Assembly (NCBI GenBank): GCA_013349695.1
Contig: DUZD01000011.1
Coordinates: 1 to 22,345, forward strand
Reading direction: 5' to 3'
From: Rhodospirillaceae bacterium
GTDB lineage: Bacteria; Pseudomonadota; Alphaproteobacteria; Rhodospirillales; 2-02-FULL-58-16
DNA: 22,345 nucleotides
The translations under genes and the position numbers were made by a program. Position 1 is the first letter of the stretch. Every line of letters begins with the position of its first letter. Below, piece by piece: positions 6,757-13,780 of this stretch. Below the pieces are notes generated by a model. That model was not told the DNA's origin, did no database searches, and saw only the letters and a program-made list of their open reading frames with translations.

Positions 6757-7731
6757 TCAACCCACCGCCGCCAGGACCTCCTGGACGCCGTAGGCCTGGA
6801 CCGCGATATAGGCCGCGTAAGCGGCGAGAAACACGCCCGCCGCGAGACGGCCGAAGCGCAAGCCGCCAACCAGGAAAGGCAAAAACAGGACCGTCGCCGC
6901 CAGCATTACCCAAAGATCGAAGGCCATGATCTGGACGGGCACCCGCAACGGCGTCACCACCGCCACCACGCCGACGATCATCAGCATGTTGAACAGATTG
7001 CTGCCGACGATGTTGCCTAGCGCGATGTCGGCATGGCCGCGCCAAGCAGCGACCACGGAAGCCGCCAATTCGGGCAAGGAGGTGCCGAAAGCAATCAAGG
7101 TCAATCCGATCACTTCCTCGGAAACCCCTGCCGCCTTGGCCACCGCCACCCCGCCCATGACCAAAAGGTCGGCCCCATAAACGACGCCGGCCAGGCCCGC
7201 CGCCAAAACCAACCACGCCGCCGTGACGGAGGCGGGAACGCCACGGATTTCCACCACCTCTTGGACGCCCATTTCGGCGCCGCCGCCGTTCCTGGTTTCG
7301 CGCCAATAAGAGTGGCTAAGGAAGGCGGCAAAGACGGCAAGGAGCAACATTCCCGACCACAAACCGACCATCCCCGACCAACAGAGCGCCGCGAAGAGGA
7401 GACTGCCGCCCAGCAAAATCAAGCCGTCGCGCCACAAGCCATCGGCCTTGGCGACGATGGGCATGACCATCCCGACGGCGCCCAGGATCAAAAGCAGGTT
7501 GGCGATGTTGCTGCCGACGACGTTGCCAAGGGCGATCCCCGGCGAACCCGAAAGGGCGGCGTCCAGGCTGACCACCAATTCCGGCGCCGAAGTGCCCAGC
7601 GCCACCACCGTCATGCCGATAATCAAGGGCGAGATTTCCAGCCGTTTGGCCAAGGCGATGGCGCCGCGCACCAACACCTCGGCGCCGCCAAGCAGCAACA
7701 TGAAACCGGCGATGACCTGGACATACATCAT
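6757..7731 (-). CDS. Ca2+/cation antiporter (CaCA family, YrbG-like)
   Basis: 324-residue inner-membrane protein with about ten hydrophobic spans and the two inverted alpha-repeats of sodium/calcium exchangers. The first repeat has A-L-G-T-S-A-P-E-L-V-V-S (44-55) and G-N-V-V-G-S-N-I-A-N (69-78). The second has A-F-G-T-S-L-P-E-L-A-A-S (214-225) and G-N-I-V-G-S-N-L-F-N (239-248). The acidic residues in both G-T-S-x-P-E motifs bind the cation. It should exchange Ca2+ for Na+ or H+; the partner ion cannot be read from sequence. It starts with ATG-ATG 38 bases after tyrC on the same strand and may be the last gene of the aromatic operon, with no obvious functional link. No clear ribosome site. Confidence 0.93.
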   Translation of the reverse strand: MMYVQVIAGFMLLLGGAEVLVRGAIALAKRLEISPLIIGMTVVALGTSAPELVVSLDAALSGSPGIALGNVVGSNIANLLLILGAVGMVMPIVAKADGLWRDGLILLGGSLLFAALCWSGMVGLWSGMLLLAVFAAFLSHSYWRETRNGGGAEMGVQEVVEIRGVPASVTAAWLVLAAGLAGVVYGADLLVMGGVAVAKAAGVSEEVIGLTLIAFGTSLPELAASVVAAWRGHADIALGNIVGSNLFNMLMIVGVVAVVTPLRVPVQIMAFDLWVMLAATVLFLPFLVGGLRFGRLAAGVFLAAYAAYIAVQAYGVQEVLAAVG

Positions 7732-7769
7732 CGGATAGGAAAGCCCATGGGTGTCTTGTTCTCGGGGCG

Positions 7770-8666
7770 CTAATCCTGTTTGGCGTCGATGACGCCGCGC
7801 CTGATTTCGCGGGTGCGGGTGAAAGCGACTTCGAGCTTATCGCCCTGGCCCCGGCGAATGGCCCGCTGCAGGACCGTCAAGTCTTCATTGAAACGGCTCA
7901 AAACCTCCAGCACGGCATCCTTGTTGGCGAGTAAAATGTCGCGCCACATGACCGGATCCGAGGCAGCGATGCGAGTGAAATCGCGAAATCCACCGGCCGA
8001 GAATTTGACCACCTCCTTTTTCAGGTAGTCTTCCAAGTCGGTGGCTGTGTCGACGATGCTGTAGGCGATCAAATGAGGCAGGTGCGAGGTCATAGCCAAC
8101 ACCTGGTCGTGGTGCTCGGGGTCCATGACCTCGACGTTCATGGCGGCGCGCCGCCACAGTTCCGCCACCCGTTCCGTTACCGCCGGCGGCGTCCCTTGCG
8201 GCGGCGTCAGGATGCACCAGCGGCCGGCGAAAAGTTCGGCTGATCCGGCCTCGGGCCCCGAATGCTCGGTGCCGGCGACCGGATGGCCCGGAACCAGATG
8301 GACCCCATCGGGCAACACCGAGCCCAGTTCGCGAAGCACCGACACCTTGACCGATCCGACATCGCTGACGATGCAACCCGTTTCCAGCGCCGGGACGATA
8401 TCGGCGGCGACTTCCGAATAAGCACTCAAAGGCGTGCAGATCATCACCAAGTCGGCGCCGCTGGCCGCTTCCCCGGCGTCAAGGCTGACGCTGTCGGCCA
8501 ACCGCAAGGCCCGCGCCTTGTCCAGGGTTTTCCGGCTGCGCGCGCAAACGGCGATATGGCCGGCCAATCCCTGGCGGCGGACGACGCGGGCCAGGGACGA
8601 GCCGATCAGGCCGAAACCGATGAAAGCGATGCGTTGGAAAAGCACGGTGGGGTTCTTGTCTTTCAC
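7770..8666 (-). CDS. tyrC: Prephenate/arogenate dehydrogenase
   Basis: 298 residues. It oxidatively decarboxylates prephenate to 4-hydroxyphenylpyruvate, or arogenate to tyrosine, with NAD(P)+. It has an N-terminal Rossmann domain with I-G-F-G-L-I-G-S-S (16-24), then S-D-V-G-S-V-K (101-107) and the TyrA-family motif G-H-P-V-A-G-T-E-H-S-G-P-E (127-139), and a helical C-terminal dimerisation domain (T-S-H-L-P-H-L-I-A-Y). No ACT or chorismate mutase domain is attached. The start is GTG at 8666, three bases after the hisC stop, so translation is probably coupled. Cyclohexadienyl specificity (TyrC rather than TyrA) is inferred from the alphaproteobacterial hisC-tyrC arrangement. Confidence 0.94.
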   Translation of the reverse strand: MKDKNPTVLFQRIAFIGFGLIGSSLARVVRRQGLAGHIAVCARSRKTLDKARALRLADSVSLDAGEAASGADLVMICTPLSAYSEVAADIVPALETGCIVSDVGSVKVSVLRELGSVLPDGVHLVPGHPVAGTEHSGPEAGSAELFAGRWCILTPPQGTPPAVTERVAELWRRAAMNVEVMDPEHHDQVLAMTSHLPHLIAYSIVDTATDLEDYLKKEVVKFSAGGFRDFTRIAASDPVMWRDILLANKDAVLEVLSRFNEDLTVLQRAIRRGQGDKLEVAFTRTREIRRGVIDAKQD

Positions 8667-8669
8667 GGC

Positions 8670-9758
8670 TCAGCCCATGAACTCATCCAAGGCTTCGATG
8701 AAGGCCAACATTTCCTCCTCGCCCCCGATGGTGACGCGCAAAGCCTCGGGGAGGCCGTAGACGGCCATGTGCCGGGTGATGATCCCGCGCTCCTTGAGGA
8801 AGGCGTCGGCGGCCTCGGCGTCACGACCCTTTTCCGTCGGGAATCGGACCAGTTGGAAATTGCCGGCCGATGGCGGCGCCGCCAAGCCCAGGTCCTTGAC
8901 CTTGCCGGCCGTCCACGGCAGCCACTTATCGTTGTGGGAGCGGACGCGGGCGGTGTGGGCGGTGTCGCCCAAAGTGGCGGCACCGGCCGCTTGCGCCGGC
9001 GCCGACACATTGAACGGGCCGCGCACGCGGTTGAGCACGTCGGCGACGGCGGTGGGGCAATAGGCCCATCCCAAGCGCAGGCCGGCAAGGGCGTGGATCT
9101 TGGAAAATGTCCGCGTCATGACGACATTGTCGCCGCCGTCGACCAGGTCGATGCCTGGCGAGTAGCCATCCCCGCCGACGTATTCGGCGTAAGCCGCGTC
9201 GATCACCAGGAGGACGCTTTCCGGCAGGCCGGCGCGCAACCGCTTCAACGCCGCGGCGGGAAGATAGCTTCCCGTCGGGTTGTTGGGGTTGGCCAGGAAC
9301 AGGATGCGGGTTTTCGGCGTCACCCGATCGACCAGCGCGTCGACGTCCGCCGTCAGAGTCTTCTCGGGCGCGGCGACCGGCGTCGCTCCCACCGACTTGG
9401 CGTAGATGGCGAACATGAGAAAGCCGTGTCTGCTGTGGAGAACCTCGTCGCCCGGTCCGGCATAGGCGCGGCAGAGGTTGCATATCAATTCGTCCGATCC
9501 GGCGCCGCAAACGATGCGCGCCGGGTCCAGGCCATGGTGCGAAGCCAGGACATGGCGCAGGGTCTCGCTGCCGCCGTCGGGGTAGCGGTGCAGGGTGCCG
9601 GCGGCCTCGTTGTAGGCTTGCACGGCTTGCGGACTCGGCCCGAGGGCGCTTTCGTTAGAGGCCAGCTTGATGACGCGCCGCAAACCGGGAACCGTGGATT
9701 CGCCGCCCACGTAAGGAACGATGCCCATGATGTCGGGGCGCGGAACGAGGATAGTCAC
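8670..9758 (-). CDS. hisC: Histidinol-phosphate / aromatic aminotransferase (HisC family)
   Basis: 362-residue class I/II PLP aminotransferase. It keeps L-A-S-N-E-S (substrate side), N-P-N-N-P-T-G (cofactor Asn160), D-A-A-Y-A-E-Y (Asp187) and T-F-S-K-I-H-A-L-A-G-L-R-L-G with the PLP lysine at K220. Family enzymes convert imidazole-acetol phosphate to histidinol phosphate and often also transaminate aromatic keto acids or prephenate. Its place between chorismate mutase and tyrC suggests an aromatic role, possibly dual. The start chosen is GTG 9758, whose last two bases begin the TGA stop of the upstream gene (GTGA, 4-base overlap). It gives the usual N-terminus P-R-P-D-I-M-G-I-V-P-Y-V-G-G. An ATG exists at 9728. 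Confidence 0.92.
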   Translation of the reverse strand: MTILVPRPDIMGIVPYVGGESTVPGLRRVIKLASNESALGPSPQAVQAYNEAAGTLHRYPDGGSETLRHVLASHHGLDPARIVCGAGSDELICNLCRAYAGPGDEVLHSRHGFLMFAIYAKSVGATPVAAPEKTLTADVDALVDRVTPKTRILFLANPNNPTGSYLPAAALKRLRAGLPESVLLVIDAAYAEYVGGDGYSPGIDLVDGGDNVVMTRTFSKIHALAGLRLGWAYCPTAVADVLNRVRGPFNVSAPAQAAGAATLGDTAHTARVRSHNDKWLPWTAGKVKDLGLAAPPSAGNFQLVRFPTEKGRDAEAADAFLKERGIITRHMAVYGLPEALRVTIGGEEEMLAFIEALDEFMG

Positions 9759-10618
9759 GCCAATTCGTCGGCGGTCAAGGGAGCGGCGAATCCGCCAAGC
9801 CAAACCAACCGTTTAACCGGCTTTCCGAGTCGGTCAAGGAACCTTGCCGCCCGGCGGTCGTCCTTTACCGCGAAGACGCCGACCTCGGCCAAATACAGCC
9901 AAGGGTCGCTAGCCCGCCCCTCATGCCAGGCGGCGGTGAAGGCGGGAGGAAGGCCGGCATGGGTCAGCGCCGAGCCAAGGCGGCCAAGGCCGATTTCGTC
10001 ATCCGTCTCGATGGCCAGGAACGAGTGATCCCGGTTCGTCGGCTCCTGGGCGACGGGACAGATGACCAGCGCCCCCAAGTCGGTGCCACGATCATTGCCC
10101 GGCCCGGCGAAAGGCAGCCGGGCAATGATCCTGGGCGCATCATCGCTCTCGGTCACCAAATGGCGCCACCAAGGATCATCGTCATCGCGCCGTGGCAACG
10201 GCAGGATACCCACCGTCGCCTTCTGGCTGCGGACGGCATCGATGACCCGGCGCACCGAGCCCTGCGCCGACATCGGCGTGAAAGAGCCGTACTGATCGCG
10301 CGCCAAGTCCCAGTACCCCTCCTCGCCTTCGTCCAAGTAGACGGCAACCGAAAACGGTCCTTCGATAGTAAGGGTGGCGACGATCAACTCGCGCCACATG
10401 CGGACCAGCTCGCGCTTCGGGAACGGCCCCTGGTGACGGGAGATCAAGCGGTAGAGAATTTCGGCCTCGCGATGAGGCTTGATTTTCACCTTATAGTCGC
10501 GTTTGAAGTCGCGGACCTTCTCCACCACCTTCATTCGGCCCATGAGCAGGTCATGGATGGAATCGTCGATCGCATCGATTTCACGGCGCAACGCATCCAA
10601 TGATTTAGGGGCGCTCAT
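9755..10618 (-). CDS. Chorismate mutase with a C-terminal, possibly degenerate prephenate-dehydratase-like domain
   Basis: 287 residues. The first 85 form an AroQ-type all-helical chorismate mutase: R11, R28, K39 and R50-E51 align with the active-site residues of the E. coli P-protein mutase domain. It would convert chorismate to prephenate. The remaining 200 residues are harder to place. Y-G-S-F-T-P-M-S-A-Q-G-S-V-R-R-V-I-D-A-V and V-G-I-L-P-L-P echo the S-F-x-D-V-F-x-A-V and G-V-V-P-I-E-N-S elements of prephenate dehydratase, but the catalytic T-R-F segment is not evident. I infer a divergent or non-catalytic PDT-like module. It is the first gene of the hisC-tyrC operon (4-base overlap with hisC). 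ATG 10618 lies 14 bases from a tandem 10-bp repeat array. Confidence 0.85.
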   Translation of the reverse strand: MSAPKSLDALRREIDAIDDSIHDLLMGRMKVVEKVRDFKRDYKVKIKPHREAEILYRLISRHQGPFPKRELVRMWRELIVATLTIEGPFSVAVYLDEGEEGYWDLARDQYGSFTPMSAQGSVRRVIDAVRSQKATVGILPLPRRDDDDPWWRHLVTESDDAPRIIARLPFAGPGNDRGTDLGALVICPVAQEPTNRDHSFLAIETDDEIGLGRLGSALTHAGLPPAFTAAWHEGRASDPWLYLAEVGVFAVKDDRRAARFLDRLGKPVKRLVWLGGFAAPLTADELA

Positions 10619-10632
10619 TTCGAGTACCGACC

Positions 10633-10672
10633 TTCATTAATATTCATAAGCATTCACAAACATTCACAAAAA
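10633..10672. repeat. Four tandem 10-bp repeats upstream of the chorismate mutase gene
   Basis: The plus strand reads TTCATTAATA, TTCATAAGCA, TTCACAAACA, TTCACAAAAA with no gap: consensus TTCAYWARNA, exactly one DNA turn per unit. The array sits 15-54 bases upstream of ATG 10618, where the leader or promoter of the aromatic operon must be. It suggests a cooperative binding site or curved DNA. No regulator identified. Confidence 0.7.
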
Positions 10673-10700
10673 TGGTGAACCGCGAAAAAGAGCCAAGCGG

Positions 10701-10729
10701 GGCTGGCGCCGACCAATCTTGACATGCTC
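10701..10729. repeat. 29-base element, copy 1 (matches 18314-18342)
   Basis: GGCTGGCGCCG is followed by CCAATCTTGA and ends in CTC. It matches 18314-18342 at 26 of 29 positions without gaps. Both copies lie in the space between divergent genes (here the chorismate mutase gene and metX). It contains TTGACA on the plus strand, a possible -35, but no well-placed -10 follows. The remainder of 10619-11016 has no gene I accept. Confidence 0.65.
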
Positions 10730-10945
10730 CAGTGCTCCGCCTCATCTATAAGGCGCCTCCGCGACGCCCGCGCGCCGCTTGCCGCCAAGGAGATACAAAA
10801 GAACAATCACGGACTACCCGATTTAAGGAAGCCAGCACTTGGTTTTCCGGTGGCATTTGCCAGGGCAAGGGGCAAGGGATCGCGCCCGGTGCCATTGAAG
10901 TCGCCTAGTGGTAATGGCATGTCTTTGCAAAATCAAAAGAAAACA

Positions 10946-10976
10946 TTGACACTCACCTATGCGGCACTCCCCTATG
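10946..10976 (+). promoter_or_regulatory. metX upstream region: TTGACA and a 15-base-period direct repeat
   Basis: CACTCACCTATG (10950-10961) and CACTCCCCTATG (10965-10976) are direct repeats, 11/12 identical, 15 bases apart. They begin inside a TTGACA (10946-10951) and end 40 bases before the metX ATG. This could be a binding site for a methionine regulator or part of the promoter. No -10 at standard spacing is convincing, and I could not fit a SAM-II riboswitch to the leader. Confidence 0.4.
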
Positions 10977-11016
10977 AAAGCCTTTTCCAGAAAGGAACGG
11001 ACGGACGCGACGAGCC

Positions 11017-12216
11017 ATGACCATATTGGAAAGCCGAATCGCCGCCGAGGGCAACGCCGAAAGGGGCGGGACCGGCGCCTTTCCCGGCCGCAAGGTGATT
11101 CTTGGCAAGGATCAGCCGCTTCGCCTTGACAGCGGCGTCCTTTTGCCGGCGTTCCCCGTGGCCTATCAGACTTATGGCCGCCTCAACGACGAAGGTTCGA
11201 ACGCCGTCTATATCTGTCACGCACTCACCGGCGACCAGTTCGTCGCCGAGCCGCACCCGGTCACCGGCAAGCCGGGCTGGTGGAATATCATGGTCGGCCC
11301 CGGCAAGCCGCTGGACACGGACCGTTTTTTCGTCATCTGCGCCAACATCCTGGGCGGCTGCATGGGCACCGCCGGGCCAACGGAGACCAACCCGGCGACG
11401 GGCAAGCCATGGGGCCTGGATTTTCCGGTCTTCACCATTGGCGACATGGTGCGCGTCCAGGCCATGCTGCTCGACCACCTGGGCATCGAGCAGTTGTTCC
11501 TGGCCGTCGGCGGGTCCTTGGGCGGCATGCAGGTTCTCCAGTGGGTGGCCAGCTATCCAGAGCGTGTATTCGCCGCCGTGCCCATTGCCTGCGCGGCCCG
11601 CTGTTCGTCACAGAACATCGCCCTGCACGAAGTCGGCCGGCAGGCGGTCATGGCCGATCCCGACTGGTGCGGCGGCGATTATCTGAGCCAGGGGAAACAA
11701 CCGCGCCGCGGCCTCGCCGTGGCCCGCATGGGGGCCCATATCACCTATCTGTCCGAACAAGCGTTGCACCGTAAGTTCGGCCGCCGCCTGCAGGATCGGG
11801 AGGCGGTTACTTACGGGTTCGAAGCCGATTTCCAGGTTGAAAGCTATCTGCGCCATCAAGGCATCTCCTTCGTCGACCGCTTCGACGCCAATTCCTTCCT
11901 CTATATCACCAGGGCGATGGATTACTTCGATCTCGAGGCGGAGTATGGAGGGGTTCTGGCCAGCGCCTTCCAGGACACCAAGACCCGCTTTTGCGTCTTT
12001 TCGTTCACCAGCGACTGGCTGTTTTCGACAGAGGAAAACCGAATGATCGTGAAGGCCTTGAACGCCGCCGCCGCCAACGTCAGTTTCGCCGAGATCGAAA
12101 CCGACAGCGGCCATGACTCTTTTCTCCAAAACGTGCCCGAATTCCACAGGGTGCTCAACGGATTCATCGCCGGCGCCGCCGAACATCGCGGTCTGCCCCG
12201 GTCGGGGCTGGGATGA
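11017..12216 (+). CDS. metX: Homoserine O-acyltransferase (MetX)
   Basis: 399-residue alpha/beta-hydrolase-fold enzyme of methionine synthesis that acylates homoserine, the entry step to sulfhydrylation. The nucleophile is Ser167 in V-G-G-S-L-G-G-M-Q. The other triad members are Asp333 (T-S-D-W-L-F-S) and His366 (D-S-G-H-D-S-F-L). N-I-L-G-G-C-M-G-T-A-G-P (110-121) is the family substrate-pocket signature. Acetyl-CoA is the usual donor of MetX, but many MetX proteins use succinyl-CoA and the sequence alone does not settle this. ATG 11017 follows a weak ribosome site. It is followed 10 bases later by metW, the standard alphaproteobacterial pair, and is divergent from the aromatic operon across 398 bases. 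Confidence 0.96.
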   Translation: MTILESRIAAEGNAERGGTGAFPGRKVILGKDQPLRLDSGVLLPAFPVAYQTYGRLNDEGSNAVYICHALTGDQFVAEPHPVTGKPGWWNIMVGPGKPLDTDRFFVICANILGGCMGTAGPTETNPATGKPWGLDFPVFTIGDMVRVQAMLLDHLGIEQLFLAVGGSLGGMQVLQWVASYPERVFAAVPIACAARCSSQNIALHEVGRQAVMADPDWCGGDYLSQGKQPRRGLAVARMGAHITYLSEQALHRKFGRRLQDREAVTYGFEADFQVESYLRHQGISFVDRFDANSFLYITRAMDYFDLEAEYGGVLASAFQDTKTRFCVFSFTSDWLFSTEENRMIVKALNAAAANVSFAEIETDSGHDSFLQNVPEFHRVLNGFIAGAAEHRGLPRSGLG

Positions 12217-12226
12217 AGACGACGCC

Positions 12227-12862
12227 ATGATGGGCGGCGACGGACGCAAGTCCATTCGTGTCGATCTGCAACTCATCGCCGACATGATCGCGCCCGGCTC
12301 GCGCGTCCTTGACGTCGGTTGCGGCCACGGCACGCTTCTCGATTACCTGGTTCATTTCAAGCAGGTGGACGGACGCGGCATCGAGCTCGGCACCGAAGGC
12401 GTCAATGCCTGTGTCAGCGCCGGACTGTCGGTGATCCAGGGCGACGCCGAGATCGACCTCAAGGACTATCCCGACCAGGCCTTCGACTATGTGGTCTTGA
12501 GCCAGACCTTGCAAGCGATGCACGCCCCCCAGGAGGTGTTGCTGAATCTCATGCGCATTGGCCGGCGGGCTATCGTTTCGTTTCCCAATTTCGCCCACTG
12601 GCGGCTGCGCCTGTACCTGGGCTTTCGCGGCCGGATGCCGCTCAACGATACCTTGCCCTATGATTGGTTCGACACCCCCAATATTCATTTATGCTCCATC
12701 AAGGACTTCATCGTCCTTTGCGAGGAGCAGGGGGTCACCGTCGAACGCAGCATCTCGCTGGACCACAACGGAACGACGCGCCGCATCGGCTCGTCGGTCT
12801 TCACCGCCAATCTCCTTGGCGAACAGGCGGTGTTTCTGCTTAGAGCAAATCCAGTTCGATAG
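12227..12862 (+). CDS. metW: Methionine biosynthesis protein MetW
   Basis: 211-residue class I SAM-methyltransferase-fold protein. Motif I is V-L-D-V-G-C-G-H-G (27-35), followed by G-I-E-L and V-V-L-S-Q-T-L-Q-A, and the MetW-typical S-F-P-N-F-A-H-W-R-L-R-L and G-R-M-P. MetW accompanies MetX in many proteobacteria and is reported to support its activity; no methyltransfer reaction is established from sequence. ATG-ATG at 12227 lies 10 bases after the metX stop. The last six codons and the stop (12840-12862, R-A-N-P-V-R) are encoded by the left arm of a 66-base hairpin repeat. The native C-terminus may therefore have been replaced by repeat sequence. Confidence 0.94.
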   Translation: MMGGDGRKSIRVDLQLIADMIAPGSRVLDVGCGHGTLLDYLVHFKQVDGRGIELGTEGVNACVSAGLSVIQGDAEIDLKDYPDQAFDYVVLSQTLQAMHAPQEVLLNLMRIGRRAIVSFPNFAHWRLRLYLGFRGRMPLNDTLPYDWFDTPNIHLCSIKDFIVLCEEQGVTVERSISLDHNGTTRRIGSSVFTANLLGEQAVFLLRANPVR

Positions 12863-12905
12863 GAATCGCCAAAGGCGATTTATCAATCTGGAGAGTTTGC
12901 TCTAA
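12840..12905. repeat. 66-base hairpin repeat at the metW 3' end, possible bidirectional terminator
   Basis: The outer arms TTAGAGCAAA (12840-12849) and TTTGCTCTAA (12896-12905) are perfect. The centre AATCGCC-aaa-GGCGATT (12864-12880) is also perfect. The middle pairs imperfectly (TCCAG..CGATA with TATCAATCTGGA). It lies between convergent metW and the SAM methyltransferase gene, so it could end transcription from both sides, although no T-run follows. Its left third encodes the end of MetW. Confidence 0.75.
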
Positions 12906-12947
12906 CTTATTGAAGTAGAGCGGATAGGAGCGGGTTTTCGCGGCCCG

Positions 12948-13691
12948 TCACCCCCGCGTCGGGGTGCCGGAATTCTTCTCCGCCAGCGGCATGTAGGAGC
13001 GCCGCCGGCGAGCGGCGGGTTGAGCCTGGGCTTGACCGGCATAAATCTGTTTGGTGGCCTCGGCCATGATCACCCCGGCGAAGGCGGCGAACCAGCGCTG
13101 GCCGATTTCCTCCCAGGCGGCCGCCGAGGACAGGACCATCCGCGAGCGCGTCGGCGGGACGAACAGGGCGGTCATCGACTGGAAGGGCGTGAACATGGTG
13201 TCGCGCAGCTCGCGCGACAACTGAGCCGGCGAGTAGGGACGCCCATGACCGAAAGGGGTGCGCTCGAAACGGGTCCAGATGCCGTGCCGGTTTGGCGCCA
13301 CCACCAGCAGCCGGCCGCCGCCGGAAAGCAGCCGCCAAATTTCACGCATCATCGGCCGCACCTGCTCGGCGCATTCCAGGGCATGGACGAGGAGTACCCG
13401 GTCCATGGACATATCCGGAAAGGGCAGTTCGACCTCGTCGATCAACGTCGTCAGCCCGCCGCCATCCGGCGGCCAGTGCAGTACGCCTTGCGGGGCCGGC
13501 ATCGCCGCCAGGACCCGCGCCGCCTCGCCGCGAAAGGAATCGAGAAATGGTGTCGCATAGCCCAGGCCAAGTATATTTTGCCCTTTGACGTCCGGCCAGA
13601 CGTCGCGGATGCGCCGGTCGATTATCCGCCGCGCCACCGATCCCAGGCCGGATGCGTAGAAGTCACGCAGATCTATGGCGTCGGTCCACAT
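12948..13691 (-). CDS. SAM-dependent methyltransferase (methyltransferase type 11), function unknown
   Basis: 247 residues. The N-terminus M-W-T-D-A-I-D-L-R-D-F-Y-x-S-x-L-G is a conserved feature of an alphaproteobacterial family commonly next to gloB. Motif I is I-L-G-L-G-Y-A-T-P-F-L (40-50), which departs from the textbook E/DxGxGxG. Later elements are M-D-R-V-L-L-V-H-A-L-E-C-A (97-109 approx.) and G-G-G-R-L-L-V-V-A-P-N-R. The tail is rich in Arg (A-A-R-R-R-R-S-Y). The substrate is not known. ATG 13691 is 89 bases from the divergent gloB start. It converges on metW across the 66-base hairpin repeat. Confidence 0.85.
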   Translation of the reverse strand: MWTDAIDLRDFYASGLGSVARRIIDRRIRDVWPDVKGQNILGLGYATPFLDSFRGEAARVLAAMPAPQGVLHWPPDGGGLTTLIDEVELPFPDMSMDRVLLVHALECAEQVRPMMREIWRLLSGGGRLLVVAPNRHGIWTRFERTPFGHGRPYSPAQLSRELRDTMFTPFQSMTALFVPPTRSRMVLSSAAAWEEIGQRWFAAFAGVIMAEATKQIYAGQAQAQPAARRRRSYMPLAEKNSGTPTRG

Positions 13692-13780
13692 GGCGGAGAA
13701 GTGTAGCCTAACGGAGGGATATGGTGATAGTCTCCTTGAAACCCGTTTGGAGGTGCAACTGAAGTGTACAGGTGACGGCC

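Noticed and set aside
10731..11016. SAM-II or other SAM riboswitch in the metX leader
   Set aside because: A GGTGGCATTTG-like stretch near 10845 recalls the SAM-II loop, but the conserved downstream pairing and A-rich 3' segment are missing. A covariance search would settle it.
10724..11020. 98-codon plus-strand frame between the chorismate mutase gene and metX
   Set aside because: No ribosome site at its ATG, an Arg/Pro/Ala-rich random-looking product, and overlap with the metX start and its upstream repeats.
12907..13338. 143-codon minus-strand frame over the SAM methyltransferase 3' half
   Set aside because: Out of frame with the clear methyltransferase gene and Arg/Ala-rich, as expected of a shadow.
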